This document shows, in pieces, positions 51,392 through 60,510 of a stretch of 64,000 bases of DNA (positions are counted from its first letter, which is position 1; each line of letters starts with the position of its first letter). The DNA comes from a bacterium. Lineage in GTDB: Bacteria; Actinomycetota; Acidimicrobiia; Spongiisociales; ZC4RG35. The notes beneath the pieces were generated by a model. It had not been told where the DNA came from and made no database searches. It saw nothing but the letters and a program-made list of their open reading frames with translations. The stretch covers positions 124,001 through 188,000 of the forward strand of contig JAPPFD010000040.1 of the NCBI GenBank assembly GCA_028823995.1, read 5' to 3'. Position numbers and translations under genes: made by a program.

Positions 51392-53188
51392 ATGACGGAG
51401 AACAGTCCCGAGATCCAGAGCATCTTGGAGGAGTACCAGCAGAGAAAGCTGAGTCGCCGCCAGTTCCTCAAGAAGGTGGGGGCAGCCGGTGTGGGAGCCA
51501 CCGCGGCCGCTGCATTGCTGGCCGCATGCGGCGACGACGAACCCGCCGCTACCACCGCGGCGCCTGCTACCACTGCGGCGCCTGCTACCACTGCGGCGCC
51601 TGCTACCACTGCGGCGCCTGCTACCACTGCGGCGCCCGACGCGATGGGGCCGACCACGGGTGGCACGCTGCGCGAGGGCTACAACCGCGACGTCTCCAAG
51701 CATGACCCGATCACCACCAACTGGTATGATCCGGCGTTCTTCGCCATCTACGAAGCGATCGTGACGGTCTCACCCAACGGTGACTTCGTACCCCAGTACT
51801 GCACGGACTTCAGCGTCTCCGACGACGGTCTCGAGTACCGGTTCACGGTGGAGGACCGCCAGTCCCATTCGGGCGGCACCATCACCGCCGCCGACGTGGC
51901 CGAGTTCTATCGCATCCAGAAGTTCAGCTTCATCGCCAGCCTGGCCTCGCCGATCAGCCACTACGAGGTGGACGGCGACCAGGTGGTGGCCAAGATGAAC
52001 AACGCCTGGGTGGGCACCCTCGGGCCGCTCGCCACCGGCTACTGGCGGATCGCCAACATCAACACCTGGAAGGAAGTGGGCTCATACGACGACGAGACCG
52101 GCCTGGCCGGCGAAGGCGTGGTCGCCTCCGTCTACGGCACGGAAGTCGTCGACGCCACCGGCCCCTTCAAGCACACCGAATGGGTGCCCGGCAGCCACTC
52201 CTACGTGGAGCGCTGGGACGACTATCCGGGCTCCAACGTCCCCTACTTCGAGAACAAGGGGACCGCTTACCTCGACGCCATCCGGTGGACGGTGATCACC
52301 GAGGCCGGTCAGCGGGCCACCCAGTTGGAGAACGGGGACATCGACACGCTGTTGAACCCCGCTCACCAGGACCTGGCCCGGCTGCAGGGGAACTCAGACC
52401 TCACCGTGTACCAGCACGCCGAGTGGTCCGGTTACTTCATGTTCATGAACCGGGAGAACTACCCGGAGCTCTTCGGCGACGTGGAGACCCGGCGCGGCCT
52501 CTCCCACGCGGTTGACCGAGAAGGCATGGTGCAGGCGCTGCTGTTCGGCAACGGCGCCGCCACCTACGGTCCCTTCCCGACCACCGACCGCTACTACGAC
52601 CCGGCAGTGGAGCAGCACAACAACTACGATGTGGCCGAGGCCAACCGGTTGTTGGACGCCGCGGGCTGGTCGATGGGCTCGGATGGAGTGAGAGAGCGCG
52701 ACGGCGTGCCCCTCCAGTTCGAGTTCATGGTGGAGAACGAGTCCCTGCAGACCGCCATCGCCACCGCCGCCGCCGCCCAGTTCTCGCAGGTGGGCGCGCA
52801 GGCGGACGTGAACGTGGTCGACCGGGCGGTGTGGTTCGAGAGGGCCGGAGGCCCCGAGGTCCCCGCCGGTCTGTTCATGTGGCTGTGGCCCATCCCGATC
52901 GACGTGCTGACCTTGTTCTGCGCCAGCTTCACCATCCCGGTGCCCAACTGGTCCCATGCCAACGAGCCTCGCATCGACAAGGCGATCGCCGACTGGCAGA
53001 GCGCCGGGACGGAGGAGGCAGCCGCCAAGGCTCAGTCCGACTTCCAGATCGCCTGGGCCGAGACGCTTCCGAACATGTCCTTCATCAACCAGAACTCCAC
53101 GTTCGTGAAGAACAATCGGGTGCATGGCTGGTCGCCTCACGTGTGGCTGCTCTATCCGTACTACAACGACACCTGGATCGAGGCCTAG
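51392..53188 (+). CDS. Peptide ABC transporter substrate-binding lipoprotein (SBP family 5)
   Basis: A 598-residue extracellular binding protein that delivers peptides or similar ligands to the permeases downstream. A twin-arginine motif SRRQFLKK (Arg22-Arg23) and lipobox ending at Cys46 (LLAAC) show Tat export and lipidation. A five-fold ATTAAP linker follows. The body has the family-5 pattern: GGTLREGYNRDVSKHDP near the N-terminus, DDGLEYRFTVEDRQ and ADVAEFYRIQKF about 150-180, and RRGLSHAVDREGMVQALLFG near 370. ATG 51392 has AAGGAG eight bases upstream. A strong terminator follows the gene. Confidence 0.88.
   Translation: MTENSPEIQSILEEYQQRKLSRRQFLKKVGAAGVGATAAAALLAACGDDEPAATTAAPATTAAPATTAAPATTAAPATTAAPDAMGPTTGGTLREGYNRDVSKHDPITTNWYDPAFFAIYEAIVTVSPNGDFVPQYCTDFSVSDDGLEYRFTVEDRQSHSGGTITAADVAEFYRIQKFSFIASLASPISHYEVDGDQVVAKMNNAWVGTLGPLATGYWRIANINTWKEVGSYDDETGLAGEGVVASVYGTEVVDATGPFKHTEWVPGSHSYVERWDDYPGSNVPYFENKGTAYLDAIRWTVITEAGQRATQLENGDIDTLLNPAHQDLARLQGNSDLTVYQHAEWSGYFMFMNRENYPELFGDVETRRGLSHAVDREGMVQALLFGNGAATYGPFPTTDRYYDPAVEQHNNYDVAEANRLLDAAGWSMGSDGVRERDGVPLQFEFMVENESLQTAIATAAAAQFSQVGAQADVNVVDRAVWFERAGGPEVPAGLFMWLWPIPIDVLTLFCASFTIPVPNWSHANEPRIDKAIADWQSAGTEEAAAKAQSDFQIAWAETLPNMSFINQNSTFVKNNRVHGWSPHVWLLYPYYNDTWIEA
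51548..51637 (+). repeat. 18-bp tandem repeat, five units, in the binding-protein linker
   Basis: Five copies of an 18-base unit (gctaccactgcggcgcct type, first and last slightly varied) encode ATTAAP repeated in frame. It is a coding linker, prone to slippage that would change length by six residues at a time. Confidence 0.93.
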
Positions 53189-53211
53189 AGACCGATCCGA
53201 CCGGGAAGACT

Positions 53212-53244
53212 CCCCGCCCCTCGCTCGGGGGCGGGGTTTCTCCC
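53212..53244 (+). terminator. Rho-independent terminator after the binding-protein gene
   Basis: CCCCGCCCC (53212-53220) and GGGGCGGGG (53228-53236) form a 9-bp stem, followed by TTTCTCCCTT. It lies between the binding protein and the permeases, so it probably lowers permease expression relative to the abundant binding protein. Confidence 0.85.
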
Positions 53245-53287
53245 TTAGACGCGCCCCCGCGGCGTTTACTCTTACACTGACTCGGTA

Positions 53288-54226
53288 ATGACTGCCCCGA
53301 CTCCCGAGTCCTATCTTGCCGAATGGGACCGGCGGCTCCTGGACTTCGAGGAGAGCCAGCACATCTCGGTGTTCCGGCGGGGGATGCGGAACCTGGTTCG
53401 CAACCGCCTGCTGCTTTCCGGCGTGATTCTCGGGGTGCTGGTGGTGGGGGCCGGGGTTCTCGGTCCCGTCATCCTGGGCGGCGACTACGAACTCATCAAC
53501 TTCTCCAACATCCATGCGGTCCCCTTCAGCGAGGACGCCCTGTTGGGCACCGACCATCTCGGCCGGGACACAGCCACCCGCCTGTTCGTCGCCATCCGGG
53601 TGAGCCTGGCTGTTGCGGTCGGGGTCACCGGCCTGGCGCTGGTGGCCGGGCTGGCGATCGGCACCGTGGCAGGCTTCCGGGGGGGCTGGACCGACCGTTC
53701 CCTCAGCGGCGTGATGGACTTCATCTGGGGATTCCCCCTCATCCTGGTGGCCGTGCTGTTCGCCGGGGGCCTCGGGGAAGGCCTGCTGTCGGTGATCCTG
53801 GCGGTGGGCCTGGTCAATATGGCCGCCATCGCCCGCGTGGTGCGCGGCGAGGTCCTGTCCCTGTCCGAGCGGGAGTTCATTGAGGCGGCCCGAGCCGGGG
53901 GGCTCTCCAACTGGCGGATCATCCGCAAACACCTTCTCCCCAACATCCTGGCGCCCGCATTGGTGCTTGCCTCGTACTACGTGGCGGTGGCCATCATCGC
54001 CGAGGCGGCCCTCTCCTTCATCGGCCTCGGGGCCCAGCCTCCTCTGCCCAGCCTGGGGCAGATGGTGGCGGAAGGGCGCAATTTCCTGCAACTCAACCAC
54101 TGGGAGACCACGGTCCCGGGATTGACCCTGGTGGTGATGGTGCTTTCGGTGAGCCTGATCGGAGACGGTTTGCGGGATGTGTTCGATCCCCGGCTGCGGC
54201 ATGAGGCCAAGGGTCTCGAATCATGA
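53288..54226 (+). CDS. Peptide ABC transporter permease (DppC-like)
   Basis: A 312-residue membrane protein with a cytoplasmic N-terminus (about 1-38), six helices and the EAA loop in FIEAARAGGLSNWRIIRKHLLPNI (about 197-220) that contacts the ATPase. LLGTDHLGRDTATRLFVAIRVSLAVAVGV near residue 85 is the DppC/OppC signature. The start at ATG 53288 lacks a clear ribosome site. It precedes the DppB-like gene, the reverse of the usual B-then-C order. Confidence 0.9.
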   Translation: MTAPTPESYLAEWDRRLLDFEESQHISVFRRGMRNLVRNRLLLSGVILGVLVVGAGVLGPVILGGDYELINFSNIHAVPFSEDALLGTDHLGRDTATRLFVAIRVSLAVAVGVTGLALVAGLAIGTVAGFRGGWTDRSLSGVMDFIWGFPLILVAVLFAGGLGEGLLSVILAVGLVNMAAIARVVRGEVLSLSEREFIEAARAGGLSNWRIIRKHLLPNILAPALVLASYYVAVAIIAEAALSFIGLGAQPPLPSLGQMVAEGRNFLQLNHWETTVPGLTLVVMVLSVSLIGDGLRDVFDPRLRHEAKGLES

Positions 54227-55140
54227 GATACCTGGCCAGCCGCACCGTGTACATGCTGGTGATCCTGGCGATCTCGTCTGTGGCAGTGTTCTATGCGATC
54301 CGGCTCTCGGGGGGAGACGCCACCGCCGCCCGGCTGCCCGCCTCCGCCACCGAGGCCGACCGGGAGACCCTCCGGGAGGTCCTGGGTCTCAACGATCCCA
54401 TCTACCAGCAGTACTTCACCTACATGGGAAGGCTTCTCAGCGGAGACCTGGGCAATTCCCTCACCAACAACGCCCTGATCTCCAAGATGGTGGTCGAGCA
54501 CGGACGGAACAGCATCATCCTGGGAGCCGCCGCCTTCCTCCTGGTCTTTCTGGTGGGGGTGCCGCTGGGGATGCTGGCCTCGGTGAGACGCAACACCTTG
54601 GCGGATCAGGGCATCATGAGCCTGTCGGTGGCAGGTATGGCCGTGCCCAATTTCTGGCTGGCCCTGCTGAGCATCTGGCTCTTTGCCAGCGTGCTGGGCT
54701 GGCTGCCCTCAGCGGGGTGCTGCGAACCCAGACAACTCATTCTCCCCGCCATCGTGCTGGCCGCGGAGGGCACGGCCCTCACCGTCCGCATGACCCGGTC
54801 GGCGATGTTGGAGAACCTCGACTCCGACTGGGTACGTACCCTGCGGGCCGGGGGCCTTTCCGAAGCCAGGGTGATAGGCAAGCACGTCTTCCGGAACGCC
54901 TTGATACCGATCATCTCCCTGGCGGGGCTGCGTATCGGCCAGATCGTCGGATATGCCTTGATAGTGGAGGTGATCTTCGGGTGGCCGGGACTGGGACAGG
55001 TGCTGGTCAACGCCGTCCTGCGTCGGGACTACCCGGTAGCCCAGTTCTTCTCGCTGGTGCTGGTGGTGATGGTGGTGCTCGGCAACTGGTTGGCCGACCT
55101 GGGATACCTCGCCGCCAACCCGAGGCTGAGGAAGACCTGA
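54223..55140 (+). CDS. Peptide ABC transporter permease (DppB-like)
   Basis: A 305-residue permease. Signal-anchor-like first helix (about 7-27), then a soluble loop and five further helices. The EAA loop is WVRTLRAGGLSEARVIGKHVFRNALIPI (about 204-231). ETLREVLGLNDPIYQQYFTYMGRLLSGDLGNS near residues 48-79 is the DppB-type segment. ATG 54223 overlaps the DppC-like stop by four bases. Together the two make the translocation pore. Confidence 0.9.
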   Translation: MRYLASRTVYMLVILAISSVAVFYAIRLSGGDATAARLPASATEADRETLREVLGLNDPIYQQYFTYMGRLLSGDLGNSLTNNALISKMVVEHGRNSIILGAAAFLLVFLVGVPLGMLASVRRNTLADQGIMSLSVAGMAVPNFWLALLSIWLFASVLGWLPSAGCCEPRQLILPAIVLAAEGTALTVRMTRSAMLENLDSDWVRTLRAGGLSEARVIGKHVFRNALIPIISLAGLRIGQIVGYALIVEVIFGWPGLGQVLVNAVLRRDYPVAQFFSLVLVVMVVLGNWLADLGYLAANPRLRKT

Positions 55141-56120
55141 TGGCCTCACCCCTCCTGTCCGTACGGGACCTCACCACCGTCATCCGCACCGAGGGGATCG
55201 AGTTCGAAGTGGTGAGGGGGGTGTCGTTCGACATGTACCCAAACGAGATCCTGGGCCTGGTGGGGGAGTCGGGCTGCGGGAAGACCATGACCGCCCTCTC
55301 GGTGATGGGCCTGATCCCCTCGCCGGCCGCCCGGATCGCCGGCGGGAGGGTCCTGTTCGGCGACCGGGACCTGGTGAGTCTCGGAGAGCGGGCGATGCGG
55401 GAGGTGCGGGGCGACGACATCTCCATGATCTTCCAGGACCCGCTCACCTCCCTCGACCCGATGTTCACCATCGGCCACCTCCTGACCGAGGTGATCCGCC
55501 GCCACAGATCGGTGTCCCGCTCGGAGGCCGAGGCGATGGCGCTCCAGGCGCTGACGGAGGTGGAGTTGCCCGACCCCGAGACTCGCATGAGCCAGTACCC
55601 GCACCAGTTGTCGGGAGGGATGCGCCAACGGGTGATGATCGCCATGGCGCTCATGCTCGACCCGGACATCCTGATCGCCGATGAGCCCACCACGGCCCTG
55701 GACGTCACCGTACAGGCCCAGATTCTCGACCGGCTGCTGGGCCAGCAGCGCCGCCGGGGCATGTCGATGCTCCTGATCACCCACGACCTGGGGGTGGTGG
55801 CGGCGGTTGCCGACCGGGTGGCCGTGATGTACTCGGGCGAGATCGTGGAACAGGCCCCCGTCACCCAACTCTTCTCCGATCCCCAGCACCCCTACACCCA
55901 GGGTCTCCTGCGGGCAGTCCCCCAGACCCGTCACCAGCGCGGCGCGCTGCACACCATCCCGGGTCGGGTTCCCCCGCCACAGTTCGTCCCACCCGGTTGT
56001 CCGTTCAGTCCCCGCTGCTCCCAGGCGCTGGTGCGCTGCTGGGAGGAGCACCCCGAACTGGTCCCCGACGACGGGAGGCATCTGCGCTGTTTCAATCCCC
56101 AGCCCCTGGCTCCGGCGTGA
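55140..56120 (+). CDS. Peptide ABC transporter ATP-binding protein (DppD-like)
   Basis: A 326-residue ATPase with Walker A GESGCGKTM (near residue 41), signature LSGGMRQRVMIAMAL, Walker B ILIADEPTTALD, and the C-terminal oligopeptide-type region PPGCPFSPRCSQALVRCWEEHPEL with its cysteines. ATG 55140 overlaps the DppB-like stop by one base. Peptide importers normally have a second ATPase (DppF); none follows here, so this may work as a homodimer or with a subunit encoded elsewhere. Confidence 0.9.
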   Translation: MASPLLSVRDLTTVIRTEGIEFEVVRGVSFDMYPNEILGLVGESGCGKTMTALSVMGLIPSPAARIAGGRVLFGDRDLVSLGERAMREVRGDDISMIFQDPLTSLDPMFTIGHLLTEVIRRHRSVSRSEAEAMALQALTEVELPDPETRMSQYPHQLSGGMRQRVMIAMALMLDPDILIADEPTTALDVTVQAQILDRLLGQQRRRGMSMLLITHDLGVVAAVADRVAVMYSGEIVEQAPVTQLFSDPQHPYTQGLLRAVPQTRHQRGALHTIPGRVPPPQFVPPGCPFSPRCSQALVRCWEEHPELVPDDGRHLRCFNPQPLAPA

Positions 56121-56776
56121 GCGAGACTCCGTTCCCGGTCGAGGTGGCGGGGTCCGAGGGCGTCAGGCTGCGAGGACTGGAGTGGCCGGTCGCCGGGCCT
56201 CCGGTGATATTCGTGCACGACTTCGGGGCGGACCTCGACCAGTGGGGCCCGCTCACCGCCGGACTGGCCGCCTCCGGATTCCGGGTGATCAGCCTGGAAC
56301 TGTCCGGGCACGGCCTCTCCGACGGAGAGCCCGACCCGGGATCGATCGCCCGCGACATCGGGGTCATGGTTGCCCAGGCCTCGCGCCTCTGGGGACCCCT
56401 GGGGCTGGTGACCTGTGGCGAGAGCGCCAGGGGATCGGTGGGAACCGGCGCCGCGGCCGGCGCCCCCGTGCAAATACTCATCTCACCTCCAGAGATGCCG
56501 GTCGAGTTCATGAAGGGTGCGGAGAAGGCGCTGCGGATCATCATGGCGGGGGGCGGCGACGACGAGAGCCACGCCGCCGCCAAGATGGCCCATGATCATC
56601 TGCGCGGCCAGCGGATGCTGATGACCGTCTCGGGCGCCTCCGAACGGGGAGTGGCCCTGGCCGGGTTGCGGCCGTCCATCCTGGAGGACATGGCGCAGTT
56701 CTTCCGCCTTTACCTGGCTCCCATCAACATGGCCTGGATCACCCGCAAAGAGGCGGAGGCGGAGAAACCCTCCTAG
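56117..56776 (+). CDS. Alpha/beta-hydrolase fold protein coupled to the peptide importer
   Basis: A 219-residue protein. VIFVHDFGADLDQWGPL (about 30-46) is the HG-type oxyanion region and ISLELSGHGLSDGEPD (about 58-73) the following strand. The nucleophile elbow reads TCGESARGSVG: Ser103 is in place but the fifth position is Arg instead of Gly, so activity is uncertain. The lid is short and the usual catalytic Asp and His are not obvious. GTG 56117 overlaps the ATPase stop, so it is translated with the importer and may hydrolyse an imported compound. Confidence 0.65.
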   Translation: MSETPFPVEVAGSEGVRLRGLEWPVAGPPVIFVHDFGADLDQWGPLTAGLAASGFRVISLELSGHGLSDGEPDPGSIARDIGVMVAQASRLWGPLGLVTCGESARGSVGTGAAAGAPVQILISPPEMPVEFMKGAEKALRIIMAGGGDDESHAAAKMAHDHLRGQRMLMTVSGASERGVALAGLRPSILEDMAQFFRLYLAPINMAWITRKEAEAEKPS

Positions 56777-56866
56777 CAAAATTCCGGACGTTCCCTAGAT
56801 TTCGAGACATACCCAAGGAGGTGTGAAACGAACCGTCCCCCAATCTACAAGCGGAGGCCAATACAG

Positions 56867-57439
56867 GTGGTGGCTGCAATCGTGGCGATCGCGGTGCTGG
56901 CCGTGGCCTGGTGGCTGATCTCCCCCCTGTTCATAGACGAGGTGGTTGAGGAAGACTTCCCCCGCGCGGCCATGGCGGTGGTCCCCGACGACATGACCGC
57001 CGAAGAGGCCGAGGAAGTGATGATGGAAGCCGAGGCCGTCGAAACGATGGTTATGGAAGAGATGCCCGAGTCGGAGGAACCCGACGTCACAGGACCGGTG
57101 GCCCTGGCGACCGGCGCACTGATGGACGCCGACGACTTTCACAGGGGTTCGGGGGAGGTCACCGCCTACCGTCTGGAAGACGGCTCCCACGTACTTCGGC
57201 TGGAGGACATCGAGGTCACCAACGGCCCCGACCTCCGGGTGCTGGTCGCCCCGGGCCATGGCATAGACAGCCGGGAGGCCCTCCAGGCCGCTGGCTACAT
57301 CGAACTGGCGCCGCTGAAGGGAAACATCGGCTCGCAGAACTACGACTTCCCGGCCGGATATCAGGTCCCCGAGCAGATGACGGTGATCATCTACTGCAAG
57401 CCCTTCCACGTGATCTTCGCCACCGCCGAACTGAGCTAG
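56867..57439 (+). CDS. Membrane-anchored DM13 domain protein
   Basis: A 190-residue protein with one N-terminal membrane anchor (about 2-20), an acidic, Met/Glu-rich spacer (25-75) and a DM13 domain (about 80-188). Characteristic parts are ATGALMDADDFHRGSGEVTAYRLEDG, LRLEDIEVTNGPDLRVLVAPG-like text and the ending TVIIYCKPFHVIFATAEL with the conserved Cys. DM13 domains are thought to act in extracytoplasmic redox reactions. GTG 56867 has GGAGG nine bases upstream. The codons before it in frame encode basic residues (KRRPIQ), so an earlier unusual start is possible. Confidence 0.72.
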   Translation: MVAAIVAIAVLAVAWWLISPLFIDEVVEEDFPRAAMAVVPDDMTAEEAEEVMMEAEAVETMVMEEMPESEEPDVTGPVALATGALMDADDFHRGSGEVTAYRLEDGSHVLRLEDIEVTNGPDLRVLVAPGHGIDSREALQAAGYIELAPLKGNIGSQNYDFPAGYQVPEQMTVIIYCKPFHVIFATAELS

Positions 57440-57564
57440 GCAGGAGCCTGGCCGCGGACGCCTGGTCGGTGGTGGGGACCGTCGGGGGGGCCCGCCGCGC
57501 CTCACCGGCCGAGTGGGCTTATCCTTCCGCGACAGCCCCTTCTGTACAGTGAGGTGACGGACCC

Positions 57565-57915
57565 ATGATCTACGCCCTCCGAACTCTGGCTTTCGTCCAG
57601 GTCTTCTTCGCCGCCTTCGCCGCCATGGTGGGCAGCTTCGCCGATGGAGGCCAATGGTGGGAACGGCTCATCCTGGTGGGCGTCCATCCGGCTGCTGCAG
57701 TGTTGCTGCTCATCCTGGTAATGAACAGGGAGTCATCCAGGATCCTGGTGTTGATAACCACTGCTCTGCTGGCGCTCAATGTGGTGGCCGATGTGGGGCT
57801 TGCCGCGGCCATCGGGTCCGGTGCAATCAAGGGGGACTGGGGGTTGCCACTGGTCTTCGCCGTTGTTCCCCTGATCGCCCTTCCTTACTGCATTGTGCGT
57901 TACCGGAACTCCTAG
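57565..57915 (+). CDS. Small four-helix membrane protein
   Basis: A 116-residue protein made almost entirely of four hydrophobic segments (about 5-25, 36-53, 59-83 and 90-110) with short loops. GAGGTGACGG lies before ATG 57565. I do not recognise a family. It sits alone between the DM13 gene and an amidohydrolase gene, with 63 bases to the latter. Confidence 0.6.
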   Translation: MIYALRTLAFVQVFFAAFAAMVGSFADGGQWWERLILVGVHPAAAVLLLILVMNRESSRILVLITTALLALNVVADVGLAAAIGSGAIKGDWGLPLVFAVVPLIALPYCIVRYRNS

Positions 57916-57978
57916 CGCGGATGTCCCTCACAACCCGGGAGTTACGATACTTCTAAGGTTTCAGAAAGGAGTTGCCCC

Positions 57979-58848
57979 ATGACGGTGGTCGATGCCCACC
58001 TCCATCTGTTCGAGTCGGTTTCCGAGCAGTATCCCCGCGATGTTTTCCCGGGTCTGACCCCGCCGGAGCGGCGGGCGCCGATGGACGAGTATTTCGGTTA
58101 CATGGAGCGGGCGGGGGTGGACAAAGCCGTCATCGTGGCGGTCTCCCACCATGACGAGTACGTGCGGGACGTGGTGGCCACCCGCCCCGACCTGTTCGCG
58201 ATCGTGGGGGTGCAGGACGTCTCCGCCTCCGACCAGCTCGCCGACTACACCGAGCGCCGCCGGGCCACGCCCTTCCAGGGGTTCCGGCTGTTCAACCTGG
58301 ATGACGATCCCTCCCAGGCCGCCGACCGGATCGAGATGTTCCCCGTCCTCCGGCAGATGGCGGCCGACGGGGTGAAGCTGTGGTTCTACTCCACCGAGGA
58401 GCAGGTGCTGTTGCTGGACCGGGTGCTCGAGTTGCTGCCCGACCTGTCGGTGGTAATCAACCACCTGGGGTTCTGTCCGAGCATCTGGGACGAGATCAAG
58501 GCGGACGAATGGGGGCGGCCCCGGTTCACTATGGATCTTCCCTCGGCGTCGCTCAAGACCATGGAGGTGATCGCCGCCCGTCCCAACGTCTATGTCCACC
58601 TCTCCGGCCAGTACGCCTTCACCCAGGAGCCCTACCCCCATCCCGACCTGCAGTCGACCGTAGACGCCGTGTACGGGATGTTCGGGGCCGACCGGATGAT
58701 GTGGGCCTCGGACTATCCGTGGATCGCGGTGGAACCCGGCTATCCCGAACAGCTTGCGCTGGTGGACCATTACCTGCCGGACATCTCGGCTGCCGAGCGG
58801 GACGCCATCCGGGGCGGGACCGCCATGCGCCTGTTCGACTTCGAGTAG
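57979..58848 (+). CDS. Amidohydrolase (PF04909-type TIM-barrel hydrolase/decarboxylase)
   Basis: A 289-residue cytoplasmic enzyme. The metal motif VDAHLHLFES (residues 4-13) starts the barrel; later ligands are in VVINHLGFCPS (about 155), and the end has DRMMWASDYPWIAVEP (about 237-252), the family's conserved Asp. Members hydrolyse or decarboxylate small acids. AAGGAG lies upstream of ATG 57979. It heads a small same-strand trio with a cupin protein and a racemase-like protein. Confidence 0.83.
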   Translation: MTVVDAHLHLFESVSEQYPRDVFPGLTPPERRAPMDEYFGYMERAGVDKAVIVAVSHHDEYVRDVVATRPDLFAIVGVQDVSASDQLADYTERRRATPFQGFRLFNLDDDPSQAADRIEMFPVLRQMAADGVKLWFYSTEEQVLLLDRVLELLPDLSVVINHLGFCPSIWDEIKADEWGRPRFTMDLPSASLKTMEVIAARPNVYVHLSGQYAFTQEPYPHPDLQSTVDAVYGMFGADRMMWASDYPWIAVEPGYPEQLALVDHYLPDISAAERDAIRGGTAMRLFDFE

Positions 58849-58865
58849 GCAAGATCACCAGGGGA

Positions 58866-59654
58866 GTGGATGATCCCGGCGTAGTCGATCGGCGTTTCCA
58901 GCCGGTCAACCTGCCCGAGCCTCGGAGCTTCCCATCCCGGCCGATGACCATCCATGGGCTGGAGGGGCGCCCCGCCGCCTGGATTCTCAGCAGGGACGGA
59001 TCGGGGCCGTCCACCCGGCTGCTGGAGGTCCCTCCCGGCTGGGGGACCTCGCTTCGGGGCAGTTTCACCGGAGATGTCGAGGTGTTCGTGATCTCCGGCC
59101 GGGTGGAGGCGGACGGTCGTCGGATGGGCCCAGACACTCTGTGGGGCGCCCGCGCCGGGACCGTAGTTTGTGGCCTGGGCAGTTCCGAGGGAGCCACCCT
59201 GTTGCTCTTCTCGGGCGCCCCGCTGAGGTTCATGCCCGGCGAGGGAACCGAAGACCCTCGTCGACCCGACCCGGTGGTGGCGGGCGAGCGGGAGTGGGTG
59301 CATATCCCCGGCGCTCCGCCCAATTCCCGGCAGCGGGAGTTGGCGCCGTCGCTGAGAGGTGGCGTCTACTGGCAGACTGCGGCGATCGACCTGAATCTGG
59401 ACCGCTGGTACGTGGACGACGAGCCGACCGAGGTTTTCGTGCTGGAGGGGTCGTGGCAGCAGGCCGCCCGGGGAAAGCAGGGGCCGGAGGTGGTGGAGTT
59501 TCCCAGGGAGGGTTACTTCTATCGCCCGGCGGCTGTGTGGCATGGTGGGGCGTTGACGGGTACTTCCACAGTGGCCCTGCTGCTGATCCGCGCCGGCGCC
59601 GCACCCTCCCGCCACGCTGACGCTCCCGGTGAATACCCGGCCTGCCTGCGGTGA
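58866..59654 (+). CDS. Two-domain cupin protein
   Basis: A 262-residue protein with two cupin-like halves: one near residues 45-120 (VPPGWGTSLRGSFTGDVEVFVISGRVEADG) and one near 170-250 (DDEPTEVFVLEGSWQQ, GYFYRPAAVWHGG). Classic cupin His ligands are reduced to a few candidates, including the His of VWHGG. Function is unknown; resemblance to DUF4437-type proteins is likely. GTG 58866 is the best start near the amidohydrolase stop, but its ribosome site is poorly spaced. Confidence 0.65.
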   Translation: MDDPGVVDRRFQPVNLPEPRSFPSRPMTIHGLEGRPAAWILSRDGSGPSTRLLEVPPGWGTSLRGSFTGDVEVFVISGRVEADGRRMGPDTLWGARAGTVVCGLGSSEGATLLLFSGAPLRFMPGEGTEDPRRPDPVVAGEREWVHIPGAPPNSRQRELAPSLRGGVYWQTAAIDLNLDRWYVDDEPTEVFVLEGSWQQAARGKQGPEVVEFPREGYFYRPAAVWHGGALTGTSTVALLLIRAGAAPSRHADAPGEYPACLR

Positions 59655-59787
59655 GGGTCGACCGGTCCAACTTTACGGGAAGCCCTGGTCGGAAGGGCGG
59701 TGACCTGAGGCCGACGCTATATTCAGGAACAGGTCGGTGTCGCACTTCGTCGGCTTCCGTGGTGCCGAGTCCAGGAGGAAAAAGCAC

Positions 59788-60510
59788 ATGTTGATCCGTT
59801 ACATAGAACCCATCGGGAGTGACCTGCACACCAAACGGATGCTGTCCATCCTGGAGAGGCACGCCTCTCCGGGGGTGTCCGTTGACGTCCGCCACCTGGA
59901 GTTGCCCCCCGAACTGGCCGGACCCATGCTCCCGCTGGAGCCTCTTTACATAAACGAATTGATCGGCGAGGTGCTCCGGGCCGAGCGCGACGGCGCCGAC
60001 GCCGCCATCATCGGGTGCTGCGCGGATCCGGCGTTGCTGGAGGCGCAGCGCTGCGTGAACATCCCGGTCATCGGACCGCTGCAGGCCGCGGTGGCATTGG
60101 CCGCCGGCCGGGGCGCCACCGTCGGCATGCTGTCGCCTGACGAACACGGTCGGCGCCGGATCGCCAACATGACGCACCGCCTGCTCGGGGCCTACGGGCT
60201 GGCGGACGCCTTCACGTCCGTGGTCTTCGTGCCCCTGCACGTGGAGGGCGAGGAGTCACTGGTCGGAAACACCGAGGTCACCGCCGAGATCGTCGAGGAG
60301 CAGTTCCGGCGCCAACTCCACGCATTGGGGGTCGACAGCGCCCGAACCATGGTCGAACAAGACCATGTGGACGCCATCTTCTTCGGATGCACGCTGTGGG
60401 GAGGCCTGGTGGCCGAGGTCGCCGACCAGATCGACGCATTCTGCATCGATCCGGTGGTGGCGTCACTCCACATGGCCGAGGCACAAGTCAGGACATCCCG
60501 ACTGGTCTGA
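59788..60510 (+). CDS. Aspartate/glutamate/hydantoin racemase family protein
   Basis: A 240-residue enzyme. Two catalytic cysteines are visible, in AAIIGCCADPALLEA (about 70-84) and AIFFGCTLWGGLVAEV (about 195-210), one from each lobe as needed for two-base racemisation. ATG 59788 has AGGAGG ten bases upstream. The N-terminal MLIRYIEPIGSD fits hydantoin racemases. It follows an amidohydrolase and a cupin gene, suggesting breakdown of a cyclic amide or amino-acid derivative. Confidence 0.8.
   Translation: MLIRYIEPIGSDLHTKRMLSILERHASPGVSVDVRHLELPPELAGPMLPLEPLYINELIGEVLRAERDGADAAIIGCCADPALLEAQRCVNIPVIGPLQAAVALAAGRGATVGMLSPDEHGRRRIANMTHRLLGAYGLADAFTSVVFVPLHVEGEESLVGNTEVTAEIVEEQFRRQLHALGVDSARTMVEQDHVDAIFFGCTLWGGLVAEVADQIDAFCIDPVVASLHMAEAQVRTSRLV

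Noticed and set aside
51548-51637. CRISPR array
   Set aside because: The 18-base units are contiguous without spacers and encode an in-frame linker.
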